A stretch of DNA of 40,000 nucleotides, from NCBI RefSeq assembly GCF_964340395.1, contig NC_135565.1, positions 3,571,642 through 3,611,641 on the forward strand, in the 5' to 3' direction. This DNA is from Glandiceps talaboti. Taxonomy: Eukaryota; Hemichordata; Enteropneusta; Spengelidae. Numbering within the stretch: position 1 is the stretch's first letter; each line of letters opens with the position of its first letter. This document shows positions 19,256 to 30,081 of this stretch, piece after piece. The notes under the pieces are model-generated. The model ran no database searches, was not told the origin of the DNA, and saw nothing but the letters and a program-made list of their open reading frames with translations. Both the position numbers and the translations under genes were made by a program.

Positions 19256-21108
19256 GGGAGCGATCAGTTTTTACGGCCGGGGGGTGGGCCAGTGACTTTT
19301 TGTTCGTGTTGTTACAGTACTTAAAAATGGTGACCCCCTGCAATTCATCCACAAAAAAAACCACCCGCCCCCCTCTGTCAAATATAAAAACACACTGCCC
19401 CCCCCCCATCTGTTGTCAAGAAACATTTTTCTTGTTCTTGCAAAAGACACTATTCTCAGCGCATAATACCGCACACTGCATAGTTAATTTTACATGTTAC
19501 ATTTTCAGTAATTTTAAGTGTATCTGGTAAATTGCTAACCAATATCGATTGCTCTTTAGACAGGAACGTTAACCCTATGTGAAGTATGATTGTCTGTTCA
19601 CTGACATGCAAAATATTCATGGTTTAGTAACAAAAAGTTCTAGGATATCTCTTAGATTGGGTGAATTAATTATCAAGTACAGTATTAGAAATGGAGTTAA
19701 TATAATTGTAAACCCATGTCAATGTATGTACACACATTGACCAGTTTGCACTCTTCAAGGCACTTGTTTGTCCTGTTCATAATTGTTCAGTTTAATCATG
19801 GCAGTGGCTCAAACCTCCCCTCCCTTCATTGACTAAACTGCTAATTATAAGGAAAATGTTTTTGAACAGGTTTTGAATAACGAAATGTTATAAATGTCAT
19901 TGATTTTAAAATAGGAATTAAAAATGTCATTACAAAGTTGTCTGAACTACAGCTGTTTCAGAACTAGATTACTAATTCAATTCACTTACTACTGGCTATG
20001 TTGTCCAGTATATTGCTGACAACATGACAGCCTTGAGATCAATGGTTCAAAAACTAAATTCCTTTAGTAAGGCCTCAGACCCCCCTTTCCCCACCCCCTT
20101 CTAACTAAATTGGTCAAATTGTTACACACAGCACAATCAATTTTAAATCAGTACTGAGATAATATATATGAATATTTCATAGTATTATGTAGTGCTATGG
20201 ATACAAAGCCAATATGTAGTGAGGAAAAATAGCTCTTTTATTGGCACTAATGTATTTTAGTGTCATGCATTTACTACATGTATAACAAAATTTTGTATTG
20301 GAGTACAAAATAGATTTCATTATAAAATGTCAAATGTCAAACAGACGAACACACATCATCGCCATACGCTCCCTAACTAAAAAAATTTGGGTTTTATCCT
20401 ACATTGGACTATTGATCTCACCCCTAAATCAGTTTGGGACTTCTAACGGAGATGATCGTAGTAATCATAATGCATACGTATAAAATGTATAGGAACTAGA
20501 CTAACTATATACATGGACATTGAATATCCAATATCTAGACACAGGCTTGGTCAGATACTTTCAGTCACAGTGTTTGTCACATATTATTTCAAAATGTCCT
20601 AAAATGGTTATTTTTTTGTGCGCAATTCAACATGTTCAGATCAATGGACGATTTTAGAGTCCAGTAAATTTTAAGGTATGTTATTTCTTATGTGTTATGT
20701 GGACTGCTACGTCGGGCAAGTTGTTATACCACATGATGACACAATGTAACGCACGGTGTGCAATAAATTGAGAAGTAATTTCTAACAAAACTGTTGCTTA
20801 AAGGTGGCCATAGTGCAGTGCTGTGACTCCATGTCATATGTATGGGATGTATCAAGAGACAAAGTATTAATGTTATATTTGAATGTATATTTATAGCTAT
20901 TTATTGTTTGCGGTTTATATTATGCACCTACATTTGTTGTTTAATAAATGGATGGAAATTTAAGTATAGCAGCGTGGCTCATGATTTCATTTAGTTGTTG
21001 AAAATAAGGTGAACGCCTTATTCACTTTGTAAAAATGATGACTCATTCATTGAGTCCCAAATTGCGGTACCCCCCCCCTCCCTACAGCCGTAAAGACTGA
21101 TCGTTCCC
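19256..21108. mobile_element. 1.85-kb GGG-ended TIR element
   Basis: The left end GGGAGCGATCAGTTTTTACG and the right end (reverse complement) GGGAACGATCAGTCTTTACG match closely, then G-rich runs. Flanks are TCA (left) and TTA (right), possibly a mutated 3-bp duplication. No protein is visible inside. It ends about 475 bp before the cytosolic ferritin start codon. Confidence 0.6.
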
Positions 21109-21111
21109 TTA

Positions 21112-21477
21112 TTGTCATGACATTGTCACAACCTCGGCCACTTATATTTGCCGTTCCACTCATAACCAATCAGCATAGCTGTACTATCGATATTATGCTG
21201 ATCTATATGAACAATACCCCCTCCGAAATGACATATTCTCCACTATACTTATTCTTAATTTCTTTAAAAATCTTTAATAAATTACAAATTTTCATATATG
21301 CAATATATATAGTGTATTTTGATTGCAGTGTGTGAGATTTATAGGGATGAGTTGTGGTTATTTTTAACATCAGCGATATTAAACAGCCGAGAAAGGCAGG
21401 AGGGAAACATTGAACGGCACAGCTTCCAGAAGATTATACAAACGGTGTTCGTCGCCGAAGTCTCCATTCGCTCTAGA
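21112..21477 (+). other. Promoter region and distal leader of cytosolic ferritin
   Basis: This is the interval between the end of the GGG-ended element and the hairpin. It contains a TATA-like site and a short open frame of 61 codons (21319-21504) that resembles nothing I know. The transcription start cannot be fixed from sequence. Confidence 0.4.
21304..21311 (+). promoter_or_regulatory. TATA-like sequence upstream of cytosolic ferritin
   Basis: TATATATA lies about 280 bp before the ATG and about 190 bp before the hairpin loop. It is plausible as a core promoter but the region is generally AT-rich. Confidence 0.22.
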
Positions 21478-21516
21478 GATTGTTTCCGCGTCAACAGTGT
21501 TTGAACGATTCAACTC
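21478..21516 (+). promoter_or_regulatory. Iron-responsive element in cytosolic ferritin leader
   Basis: The loop CAGTGT is at 21495-21500 and a C is at 21489, six bases before it. The upper arms GTCAA and TTGAA give four pairs plus a G-A next to the bulge. Below, CG pairs with CG, and a further GTT pairs with CAA after mismatches. The core TCAACAGTG closely resembles the vertebrate ferritin-H IRE as I remember it. It lies 82 bp before the ATG. Iron regulatory proteins would block translation when iron is low. An alternative fold with a bulged A on the 3' side is possible. Confidence 0.65.
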
Positions 21517-21582
21517 TAGTTTTTCCGACACCACTTAATTTGAAACTTTTTCTTCAAATTCACATTAATTTGATCAAGAAAA

Positions 21583-21684
21583 ATGGCAGCCCAGTGTCGT
21601 CAAAACTACCACTCTGACAGTGAGGCAGGTATCAACAAGCAGATCAACATGGAACTGTACGCCTCCTACGTTTACCAATCCATG
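21583..21684 (+). CDS. Cytosolic ferritin coding exon 1
   Basis: It has 34 codons from the ATG and the donor ATG|gtaagt. It encodes helix A with E24 and Y31. The intron position is identical to that after exon 3 of the upstream ferritin. Confidence 0.96.
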
Positions 21685-23111
21685 GTAAGTCGACTTACAA
21701 ATATTCGCATTAAAATGCCGTGTTGTCGGATGACTCATACAGTTACGGTCGTTAGAAAGCGTCTTTAACATCCAGAGCTCCGTTTAATATGCTCATTTTG
21801 GCAAGGCGTATCATATTTTTCTTGAAGAATCGGGGCAACTAACTACATGCTCTTGGTGGAATATTTCGTGTGCGTCATGGCTGAAGCACATCCGGGAACT
21901 TTGTAAGGGAGCGCATGACGATGTGTGTTCATCTGTTTGACATTGTCTGACCTTGTAAACAACTTTAGCGGGTATTTATGTTGTTAAAATGCAGGGTAGA
22001 ATTTCATGTTTATGCAATAAATGGTTAGATTTCACTGCTTAAAATGTTTAGCTATGAAAAAGAGACAGTCCTGTTCTCTCATTGTATTCGACAGTAGGTT
22101 CGTATTTTGTATGCAGGATGTGCATAGTCGAGCCCCTCCCCAGGTCACACAATGTATCACGTGATGACTCACTTCGTTACACCAAGTGACCGTAGCTTTG
22201 TTTGAAAAAAAGTGAATTGGTATTTTTGTATAGATCTGTTAGCAATAGTATATAATACTACAGTCTAGTTTTACTATAGCAGTAATGTAGTCAATGATGT
22301 AATTAAATGTAGTGCAATAAATTTTTGATATAATTGTGTTTGTTAGGTAAGGTACACTGTTAATGAGCTTTGTATTTACTTACAGGGGTTCTACTTTGCA
22401 CGTGATGATATTGCTCTGCATGGTTTCAGCAAATACTTCAAGAAGGCATCTGAGGAGGAGCGTGAACACGCTGAGAAATTGATGAAGTTCCAGAACCAAC
22501 GTGGAGGACGCATTGTGTTGCAGGGTATTAACAAACCAGACAAGGATGAATGGGGCACTGGAACGGATGCCATGCAGGCTGCCTTGACTCTGGAGAAGAG
22601 TGTTAACCAGGCTCTGCTGGACCTGCACAAGATTGCAGACTCCCATGGTGATGCTCAGGTCAGTGTACAGGATGATATTATCACTGCAGTGTTTTTCAGT
22701 TCTTGTGGGTGGGGGGGGGGGGGCATTTAAGAGAATGCTGCCCTTTATCTGTTGACATCAATATGTTGAATGAACACGTTCCCTCAATTGTAGATTTGTG
22801 TGTGTACATTTGAGTATAGTAAAATAACTTGACATTATATAAGGGGGTCTCTCAATTATGATACAAATTTTAAATAAGTTATTTATATATGACGATGGAC
22901 AAAAATGTCAGAATTATAATAATGCTTATAATTCTCTCTGTATTTATTCCAGATGTGCGACTTCATTGAGACCGAGTACCTAACTGAGCAAGTTGAAGCC
23001 ATCAAGGAGATTTCTGACCACATTACCAATCTGAAGCGTGTAACCGGTGGTGGCTGTACTGGTCTGGGTGAATACATGTTTGATAAGGAAACCCTGGATG
23101 GTGGATCTTAG
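21583..23111 (+). CDS. Cytosolic heavy-type ferritin, three coding exons, 177 aa
   Basis: Exons are 21583-21684, 22386-22658 and 22953-23111, all phase 0 with GT-AG introns. The protein starts [10 protein letters not shown] with no signal peptide and has the usual length of an animal heavy chain. The motifs are [48 protein letters not shown] and [10 protein letters not shown]. Ferroxidase ligands E24, Y31, E58, E59, H62, E104 and Q138 are all present. The nucleation residues E58, E61 and E64 and the three-fold channel residues H115, C127, D128 and E131 match the human H chain. It should store and oxidise iron as a 24-mer in the cytosol. The middle exon is 273 bp, exactly the sum of the 147-bp and 126-bp exons of the upstream gene, so an intron has been lost here. 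The C-terminal region contains an insertion-like TGGGCTG before LGEYMFDKE. Start choice: first ATG, with context AAAAATGG. Confidence 0.96.
22157..22164. promoter_or_regulatory. TCACGTGA octamer in intron 1 of cytosolic ferritin
   Basis: The context is GTATCACGTGATG. It is about 470 bp into the first coding intron of the downstream ferritin. Confidence 0.35.
22386..22658 (+). CDS. Cytosolic ferritin coding exon 2 (fused helices B-C)
   Basis: The acceptor is cttacag before GGG and the donor CAG|gtcagt. The 91 codons run from GFYFARDD to HGDAQ. The boundary KP..DEWG, interrupted by an intron in the upstream gene, is continuous here. Confidence 0.96.
22701..22724 (+). other. Poly-G tract in intron 2 of cytosolic ferritin
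   Basis: GTGGGTGGGGG and further G, about 18 G nearly uninterrupted, lies in the transcribed strand sense and may be quadruplex-prone in RNA. Confidence 0.5.
22953..23111 (+). CDS. Cytosolic ferritin coding exon 3
   Basis: The acceptor is tatttattccag before ATG TGC GAC. It has 52 codons and a TAG at 23109-23111. The internal ATG is a normal Met codon (M126), not a start. Confidence 0.96.
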   Translation: MCDFIETEYLTEQVEAIKEISDHITNLKRVTGGGCTGLGEYMFDKETLDGGS

Positions 23112-23630
23112 GTTGTGTATACTACTACCCACCTAGTGCTCGAATTGAACATTTGACAACAAAACGAAAAGCATCGACATTTAAAGAACTTAAAGCCAAA
23201 AAAGCACTGAAAATTGTCAGCAAAATAAACATGTGATTTATGTTCCGTAGCGTATGGGTTGTGTTAGTAAAACTCTCGGCAAGCCTCACTGTCATAGTAT
23301 AGCTGGTCACGATATCTGGCAGACCAAAGTCAACAGCTTATCTCAGCAGTGCTTTTGTAATGATTAGCAACTGATGTAACTTCCAGTACATTGTTCCAAC
23401 ATTCTAGCATTGAAATCAGTACTAAAAGAGTTCACATTATTTTACCAGTATCTAATATCGAAAGTGGTCACTAACATTAACAAAAACACTGCTAGGGTTA
23501 TCAGTTGATATGATAAAAGAACATCCATGGTCATGTAACTTGTAAACCTGTATATATACTATATCTATGCTTATCATTCTATCTGATCAAGACCAAGTGT
23601 TCAATAAATATCATAGGTAAAATGTAATGT
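23112..23630 (+). other. 3' UTR of cytosolic ferritin
   Basis: An AATAAA at 23603-23608 is followed by T/G-rich sequence (tgttcttgcatggttttctt). The implied 3' UTR is about 0.5 kb. No hairpin with a CAGTGN loop was noticed in it. Confidence 0.6.
23603..23608 (+). terminator. Polyadenylation signal (cytosolic ferritin)
   Basis: It is the canonical AATAAA about 490 bp after the stop codon, with a T/G-rich downstream element within 40 bp. Confidence 0.6.
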
Positions 23631-23639
23631 TCTTGCATG

Positions 23640-24422
23640 GTTTTCTTTCATGGGAGAATTGTGATGCATATGTGTGTTACTGTTTGAATGTTACTGTGGT
23701 ATGTAGAGCTAGGTTGCGAGTGTATGGTGGTCTCCTTTGACATATCACTGACTACTACACTGATGTTGGTTGTGAGTACTAGTAGCAAGTGCATGAGTGG
23801 AAATGTGTGTTGGGGCCTTGTTGGGAACTTGTTTAGTGGCAAGGCTGTCTCACCTTGGATGTGTGGTATCCCTCACAGTCTCCCTAATTGGTATTTTTGT
23901 GGGCTGATAAGCAATAACTCCCTGAAACATTGTCTTGACTTTGATCAACAAGTCTAGATCTTGCAACAGAAACAAAAGTTACTGAACTTGTACAGCCCTC
24001 ACACTCATGATCTTGAGGAAGAAACCTGTTTATATTTCCATAAAAAAACTTTCAAGATGTATGATGTACCAAACCAGCTGTTGCCATGGAAAAATACTGA
24101 TGCCTAAAACACAGTAGCAAGATCACTTTAGACACCAAGAGACACAAACTTAAATTATTGTGATAACAGTGCCTTGCATAACTGGGTGATAATGGTCTGT
24201 GATATTGTCATTGGGATAACATGACACCATGCCCCTGGCCCCTAGCCCTAAAAATGTACATTTGAAAGTGCACACATGAAGTTTTGCACTGGTTTTCCAA
24301 AAACCATTCTTTCATGGCTAGCAAACCTAGATACGATAAATGTGATGAGCTAACCAAGTTGCCGGTCTATTGTAAGTACACCCAGTAATTACCAATGAGC
24401 TAACTGAGTTGCTGGTCTACTG
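23640..24422. other. Intergenic, no gene seen
   Basis: It contains a short diverged duplication of GAGCTAACNRAGTTGCNGGTCT (about 24345 and 24400). The second copy is interrupted by the 2.3-kb element, so the target sequence is visible on both sides. Confidence 0.4.
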
Positions 24423-24735
24423 TAAGGGACCGGACAGAATTTACGGCAGGGGGGGCCATGAAAAAAATGGGAGGCTTGAAGGGGGGGGGGGGGCATGAAA
24501 ATTCTCATGGTTTGAAAGGGGGGGGCCGCGAAATATTTTGTCATTGAAAAAAATTAATATGTTAGAAAATTTAGCATTGCATGAGATAGCACTTGATATC
24601 GCCTTTAATATTGAATGTCTACACTTTCATTTATGTATTAAAATGGAAGTGTGTACGTTTGTATGTACCTATTTAGTGAAGCATATAAACACTACTCAAG
24701 ATTAATTTGATACACCCTGAATTACTCCAAGTTGT

Positions 24736-24801
24736 TCACACACACACACACACACATATGTATACATACATATACATACATACATACATACATACATACA
24801 T
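24736..24801. repeat. (CA)n and (CATA)n microsatellite
   Basis: CACACACA leads into CATA repeats within the 2.3-kb element. Confidence 0.9.
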
Positions 24802-24845
24802 TTTAGCACTGTGGAAACAGGTTCAGTGTGTAATTACCATCAAGG

Positions 24846-24849
<4 letters not shown>

Positions 24850-24915
<66 letters not shown>
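24850..24915. repeat. (TA)n microsatellite
   Basis: About 66 bp of TA directly abuts the left arm of the palindrome. A second TA tract (25118-25144) follows it about 75 bp to the right. Confidence 0.95.
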
Positions 24916-24918
<3 letters not shown>

Positions 24919-25045
24919 AAATACACAAGTTATGGTACGGAGCCGTTACTCAGAGTTTCACGCTTGAATGCGATCTTCGGACGAAGATCGCATTCAAGCG
25001 TGAAACTCTGAGTAACGGCTCCGTACCATAACTTGTGTATTTTGT
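24916..25045. repeat. 130-bp near-perfect palindrome
   Basis: Arms 24916-24979 and 24982-25045 are 64 bp each, exact reverse complements around a two-base centre (GA). The arm sequence includes ACGGAGCCGTTACTCAGAG. It would extrude as a cruciform or give a long hairpin RNA. Confidence 0.95.
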
Positions 25046-25268
25046 GTAATACAGCTCTACTTCTCAGTATTGAGCGCTTTTCCTTCAGTTTATGACTTAC
25101 CTCTTACACTGAATTAGTATATATATATATATATATATATATATGGTAATATACTAGCATAGGACCTGTAATTTATGTGATTAACAAGTGACCTTTTGGT
25201 GAAAAATGTAAATACAAAAACGTCTGGCCAGATTAATTTAGATAGGTGTTTTATTTCTTTCCTTGACA

Positions 25269-25514
25269 CTATTCTTGAGTTTCACTCTCAGACTCACTAG
25301 AGTCTGAAGATGTGAGGCAAGACTTGTCTTTCTTTCTATCTAAAACCAGTGAAATTAAACTATTTCCCTCCTCAGCATCATCAAATGCATCTATCTGTAC
25401 TAAATATTGCAAAGCATTTAGATGTCTGCGTGGTGTTAAGTGTTTTTTCATCAGTGACTTTGCACTAACTTTGGTAGTTGCCTTCTGGCCGTATTTTCCT
25501 ACAACCTTATCCAC
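25269..25514 (-). CDS. Hypothetical open frame in 2.3-kb element
   Basis: It has 81 codons from ATG. The N-terminal half is basic (DKVVGKYGQK, KSLMKKHLTPRRH), and the C-terminus is a Ser/Glu run SSDSSESESETQE. I do not recognise it. It starts a few bases from a plus-strand Ser/Asp-rich frame. It may be a remnant of an element-encoded protein or chance. Confidence 0.25.
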   Translation of the reverse strand: MDKVVGKYGQKATTKVSAKSLMKKHLTPRRHLNALQYLVQIDAFDDAEEGNSLISLVLDRKKDKSCLTSSDSSESESETQE

Positions 25515-25520
25515 AGTTAA

Positions 25521-25697
25521 GAAGGAGATATTGTTTTAGAAGAAATTCGTAGTGATAGTGACACCGATACATCAAGTACTAGTGACAGTGACAGTGAGAG
25601 TGACAGCGAATCAAATGAGTCTAGCCATCAAAAAGACCAGGATGTTCAAACTAGATCAGGTAGACTGGCTGGATCATGGAAACTTGCCTTTATATAA
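25521..25697 (+). pseudogene. Ser/Asp-rich open frame without ATG
   Basis: It has 58 codons bounded by stops: LEEIRSDSDTD, SDSDSESDSESNES, then QTRSGRLAGSWKLAFI. The acidic serine repeat followed by a basic segment looks protein-coding in origin. There is no start codon and no clear splice acceptor in frame. The product is unknown. Confidence 0.25.
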
Positions 25698-25848
25698 ATT
25701 CAAGATTATGAATAAAGGGATTGTATTGCAAAGGCTATTCATCATTGACACTTCAAGCTTAATGTGAATGGTTTAGAAAACTGTGAGTAATACTCATCTG
25801 ATCACTGTACAGTGTATTGAATACAATTCTGAATTTGCTGTCCCCATC

Positions 25849-26110
25849 ATGAAGTCACAAATGCCTGACACTATAGGTTTAAATATGTATGGTTTTGGAA
25901 CTGAAAGCATATTGATTACATCTAAGTATTCCACAACATTCTGAATTTCTTTGCACTTTCATGAAGTCACAAATGTCTTACATTTACATGTGTATTGGTA
26001 ATGCATTTGGTGTAAGAAAGTGAAAGCTATATTTGTCAGACCTCAGTGTGCATAAAATCCTTAATTAGTTTGCTAGCACTTCATGACATCACAAATGTCT
26101 GACATTAGAT
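25849..26110. repeat. Three dispersed copies of CATGAAGTCACAAATG unit
   Basis: Copies start at 25849, 25962 and 26083, spacing 113 and 121 bp. They read CATGAAGTCACAAATGCCTG, CATGAAGTCACAAATGTCTT and CATGACATCACAAATGTCTG. They suggest an old tandem of about 115 bp inside the 2.3-kb element. Confidence 0.7.
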
Positions 26111-26735
26111 AGTTATTGTGTTATGAGTATAAATAGATATTTGAATACACTATGTAGGTGATGTGATGTCCTTAGATACTCCCCACAAATGTCCCCACTA
26201 CAGTTTTTCGCAAATCACGCATGTGAATGTGTGTTTACTCTGTGTCTGTGTTTCTGTGTATGTATCAGTGAATGACAGTTAAAACCACCACATCAAATGC
26301 CTTGGTATTAAGTGATGACTACTTATGGTGTCTAGTTGGGAAATAAACAAGATTATACCACATGTGTATGATTACATGTATGGTCAAAATGTTTTATTTT
26401 GTTTTGTTTTCTAAAAAACTTCCTCTACAACTACTAAGTTGTTTGGGCTGAAATAGTAACATAATAGTAGTACCAAAAGAAATATTACAGTTGTGCTACA
26501 GTAACAAAAAAATTTGTACTCTTTTTAGTTATTGTAGGGGGCAGGATATTGTGCACTTTTTTTTTTTCCTTTTTTTTTTTGGGGGGGGGGGGGGCATGAA
26601 ATTTTTATACTTTTGAAAGGGGGGGGCTGTGAAATTTTGGTCACAGTGGATGGGGGGGCCAGGAAAAAAACCAAGTCAGAGATAATTTCTCCCCAGGCCC
26701 CCCCCCCCCTGCCGTAAATTCTGTCCGGTCCCTAA

Positions 26736-29380
26736 GTACACCTAGTAATTTCCAATGGCAATTGATAGATTAATCATGTTTGTGTGTACAAATAGATAGA
26801 GGATTGATATCACACTAGTAGTAGTTTGTGTCTATTGAATTTATCCACCAAACCGCTCTAACAGTTACATTCAAATCTCATGGTACAAATCAGGCAACAC
26901 TGCAAAATCCATGGATCATGTGGGGATACACCTGACTGGTGACATAACCTGTCCTTTATCAGTTTTATCAGATCAAACATTGCACTTGACAGAAGGGAGT
27001 GGGTGCTCGAGTTTTATCAATAAAAGTACATAGTTCAATATTTAGCTAATGTAACCAAATTTAACACAAATACTAGGCAATACTTTACAATGTACACAGA
27101 ATCAGTACCATGGTTTGCAGTATTGCCACCAACCTCATCAAACCCAAGACATTCATCACATACATCAGTGTACCTCTCAGCCAATGTAACATGTCCTTGA
27201 TGCAACAAAATCTGGTGTTGCCCTAGTTGCAGAAAAGCCACTCTCATGACCGTAACACCAAGTTTTTTCTTTCCTATCAGATGGCTCACTGCTATTCAAT
27301 TTTTTTTTTGTTGATTCTGGCTCTATCCTCTCATCACTCACTGACATATTTAAAAGCTATATTTTATTTTATGTGTCGGCCAGAAAACAGGCGGCAAGTC
27401 TTCACTGGATTTTTAGCTTTTCTACCGTGTCACCTGTGAAATGTACACTTAGTCGGTTGGCAGGATCAGACAATCATGAAGGGACGGATTTATGATGGAC
27501 TTAGGAGATCAAAGTGGGGTTGAGCCATTTGTAGCACACAATTAGAATTCAGACACATTGGGATACACAGTCTGGGCAAGTGTTGAGAGGACAGGGCAAA
27601 ATCAACGAGCCGAAGTCTTTGCTATCTCTGCCATACATGCATGCAAGTGACGCAACCACTGAAAAGATGAAACATACACGTAAGATATACGTGAAATATA
27701 ATTTTAATGTTTATCTTGAGATACTGACAAACTGTACACATAGGTACATACATACATGGCTAAACTTGGATAGGATTACCAACAATATGTTGATCAAAAA
27801 GTAAAAAAAAAATCAACCTTGTATAAAGTTTTATATAAACCTTGTATAAAGTTTTCTACAGCAGGTAATTTTATGGTTCCAAGATGCATTTTGTAAGGAG
27901 ACATTGATGTTGTTACGTTTAGGCTTGTTTTGTCTTTATTACAGAATATTCTCACCATAAAATGATGTACAGACATGTTGACCTCTTGAATTGTTAATGA
28001 CTTCATAGAAAATGCCATCCATCACATGAATTTTACTGGTAAACCAAGGGTACAGCTTTAGCTGAAACATGTATATGAAACTCTTTGTTTTTCTTTTTAC
28101 TCACCTTTATCGTTTTTTTTTTAAATTTTGGTGTATAATGTTTTTATTTATTCTGTACAGTTGTGACTAATAAATGAATAACAATACATATATGAAAACA
28201 GATTTGATTCATCCAGAGTTGTGTTCTTTTTATCAGTTCCCATAGCAACTGACATTGTCTTCAGGTACAAACAGTTGAGATTCTAAAGTGCAATCAGATA
28301 ACAGACAGACAGATAAGATATACATTACCTCCTGGACATTTCAAGTAGTACAGCATTGAGGCCACATTTCTGCTTACATTGTTTCCAATCAAAGTATAAA
28401 TGATGAACTACTGTAACATATTGATACATTTATATCAAAGTAGGTCTGTAGCTTTGTGTACAGAGTTTAGTTAGGGTCAGATCAAAGATGTGCTGCAATT
28501 GTGCACGTCATTACTGATAACTTAATTCATAACAAATTTCAAACTTGGCACCTGTAACAGTTACTGAACTTTGTTGTCTTATACATCACTCAGTATGTCT
28601 ACCTGTGATAATATCATCCAATAGATGGGTTTAGTCACAGAGGTTTGAGATTGGCCATATTTGTTTACAAATATTTATTTTTTGTTTACTTTCACATTTT
28701 TTCCCCAAATATCTTTTTCCTATCATGTAATAAAGTAATTATTTGAAAAGCTGGAGTTTTTTTTTCTAAATCACTTTTAACTGTTCTTTGTTGGTGTTAT
28801 AAACAAGCTTTACTATGACTACCCACAGACCCTCCCCACCAGGTGGATGATCTATGGATTACCTTATAGCTCTTGTCAAACAGACCCATGTCGTACTAGG
28901 ATTACAATTCTTTAGGTGAGAAAAAAAAGCATGGAGTATTCTGTGTAGAAATCAACATAGGGATTTGAGCAGAAATTTAGTGTTATCAATCAATCAATCA
29001 ATCAATTAACTGATCAATCAATTGATAAAGTATGATTTTCCAACATTAGATAAAGTTCAGAGGCTATGCGGTATACAGTTGGAAGGCTCTTGAGAATAGA
29101 TAGGTTTTTAAATTCTTCTCAAGATGTTTTCTGTAGGTTTCAGCTGTACTTTCAATGGAAGTTTATTCCACAGACAGTTCACTATTCTGGTAGGGCTTGT
29201 TTTGCATAATATTGGACTGAGAAATTTGAAACTAAGTATTTGCTTTGAGAAAGAATTCAAAATGTGTACAAGAAAATCAAGACCAATGACTTTTTAGTAG
29301 ATTGTGTTCTGTGTTGAAAATTTCAAATATATCTCTTCTTAGATGAAAATTAGAATGCATATTATACATAAAAACGAACC
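26736..29380. other. Intergenic, no gene seen
   Basis: It is AT-rich with only short open frames. Small repeats include a doubled ACCTTGTATAAAGTTTT (27828-27857) and (ATCA)n at 28986-29006. There is no supported coding or RNA gene. Confidence 0.4.
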
Positions 29381-29381
29381 A

Positions 29382-29770
29382 TTTATACAACCAGTGACAG
29401 GTAAGTATGTACAAGTGGAACTTGTTACAAACAGGGAAAGTAAACAACTGAATTGGATTAATAACACTTACCACAGCATGTTGGAACAACAGAGACTTGA
29501 ATTACATTTCAAGGTTTGATAAGAACAGTTGTATGGCCTCTTTACATGTACATGAAATGTCAGGGGAACTGGACATTTGTTTGTGAACATGAACTATCAT
29601 GTAAAGAGGCCATACAACTGTTCTTATCAAATGATGGAATGTAATATAAATCTCTTTGTACTTCCAACATACTGTGTAAAGTGTTAATAAATCTAATGCA
29701 TTTACTTACTTTCCCTGTTTGTAACAAGTACCACTCACTTGTAAATACTTGCCTGTTTCTGGTTGTACAA
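29382..29770. mobile_element. Foldback element with perfect inner arms
   Basis: Inner arms 29515-29548 and 29598-29631 are exact 34-bp reverse complements with a 49-base loop. Outside them the complementarity continues, diverged, to about 29385 and 29770 (for example ACTTTCCCTGTTTGTAACAA pairing with its partner near 29440). Confidence 0.7.
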
Positions 29771-30081
29771 TTGAGTAACAGCTAAATCACAATGCAATGC
29801 ATGGCCTATAAATTTATTTACACATGTCAGAAAGAATATGTTGAGTACCTTTATCCTATTTCATATCTTTGTATGTACATGAGAATTATACATATATGTC
29901 TTTTTTGTCGGTTAAAAAGTATAAAGTCTACTTTTCATAAAACTGCTCTGTCATGATGGTAGTACGTAAATAATTTGCCTTGTCTTAAATGGGTAACTTT
30001 TCAGGTAAATTATCTACATCTACCTTGTAACCTTTAACATACTACCCTGGATATGATGTTATATCAATCTTAAAAGTAAAC

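Larger units (their letters stand above)
24426..26732. mobile_element. 2.3-kb Harbinger-like TIR element, TAA duplication
   Basis: The terminal inverted repeats start GGGACCGGACAGAATTTACG, continue GGCA and a G run, and match perfectly over 24 bp. TAA at 24423-24425 and 26733-26735 is the duplication. Inside are microsatellites, a 130-bp palindrome, two Ser/Asp-rich open frames back to back and three copies of a CATGAAGTCACAAATG repeat. No transposase motif is recognised. Confidence 0.78.

Noticed and set aside
18851-19324. Long Cys/Met/Tyr/Val and His/Thr/Ile open frames on both strands
   Set aside because: They are artefacts of the (GTAT)n/(GT)n microsatellite.
21319-21504. 61-codon open frame just upstream of cytosolic ferritin
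   Set aside because: It overlaps the IRE-like hairpin and has no recognisable motif. It is most likely chance in leader or promoter DNA, though a regulatory upstream frame is not excluded.
21583-21771. Read-through of cytosolic ferritin exon 1 into the intron, and a minus-strand frame over it
   Set aside because: The GTAAGT donor at 21685 and continuation of the ferritin fold at 22386 show that splicing ends the exon at 21684.
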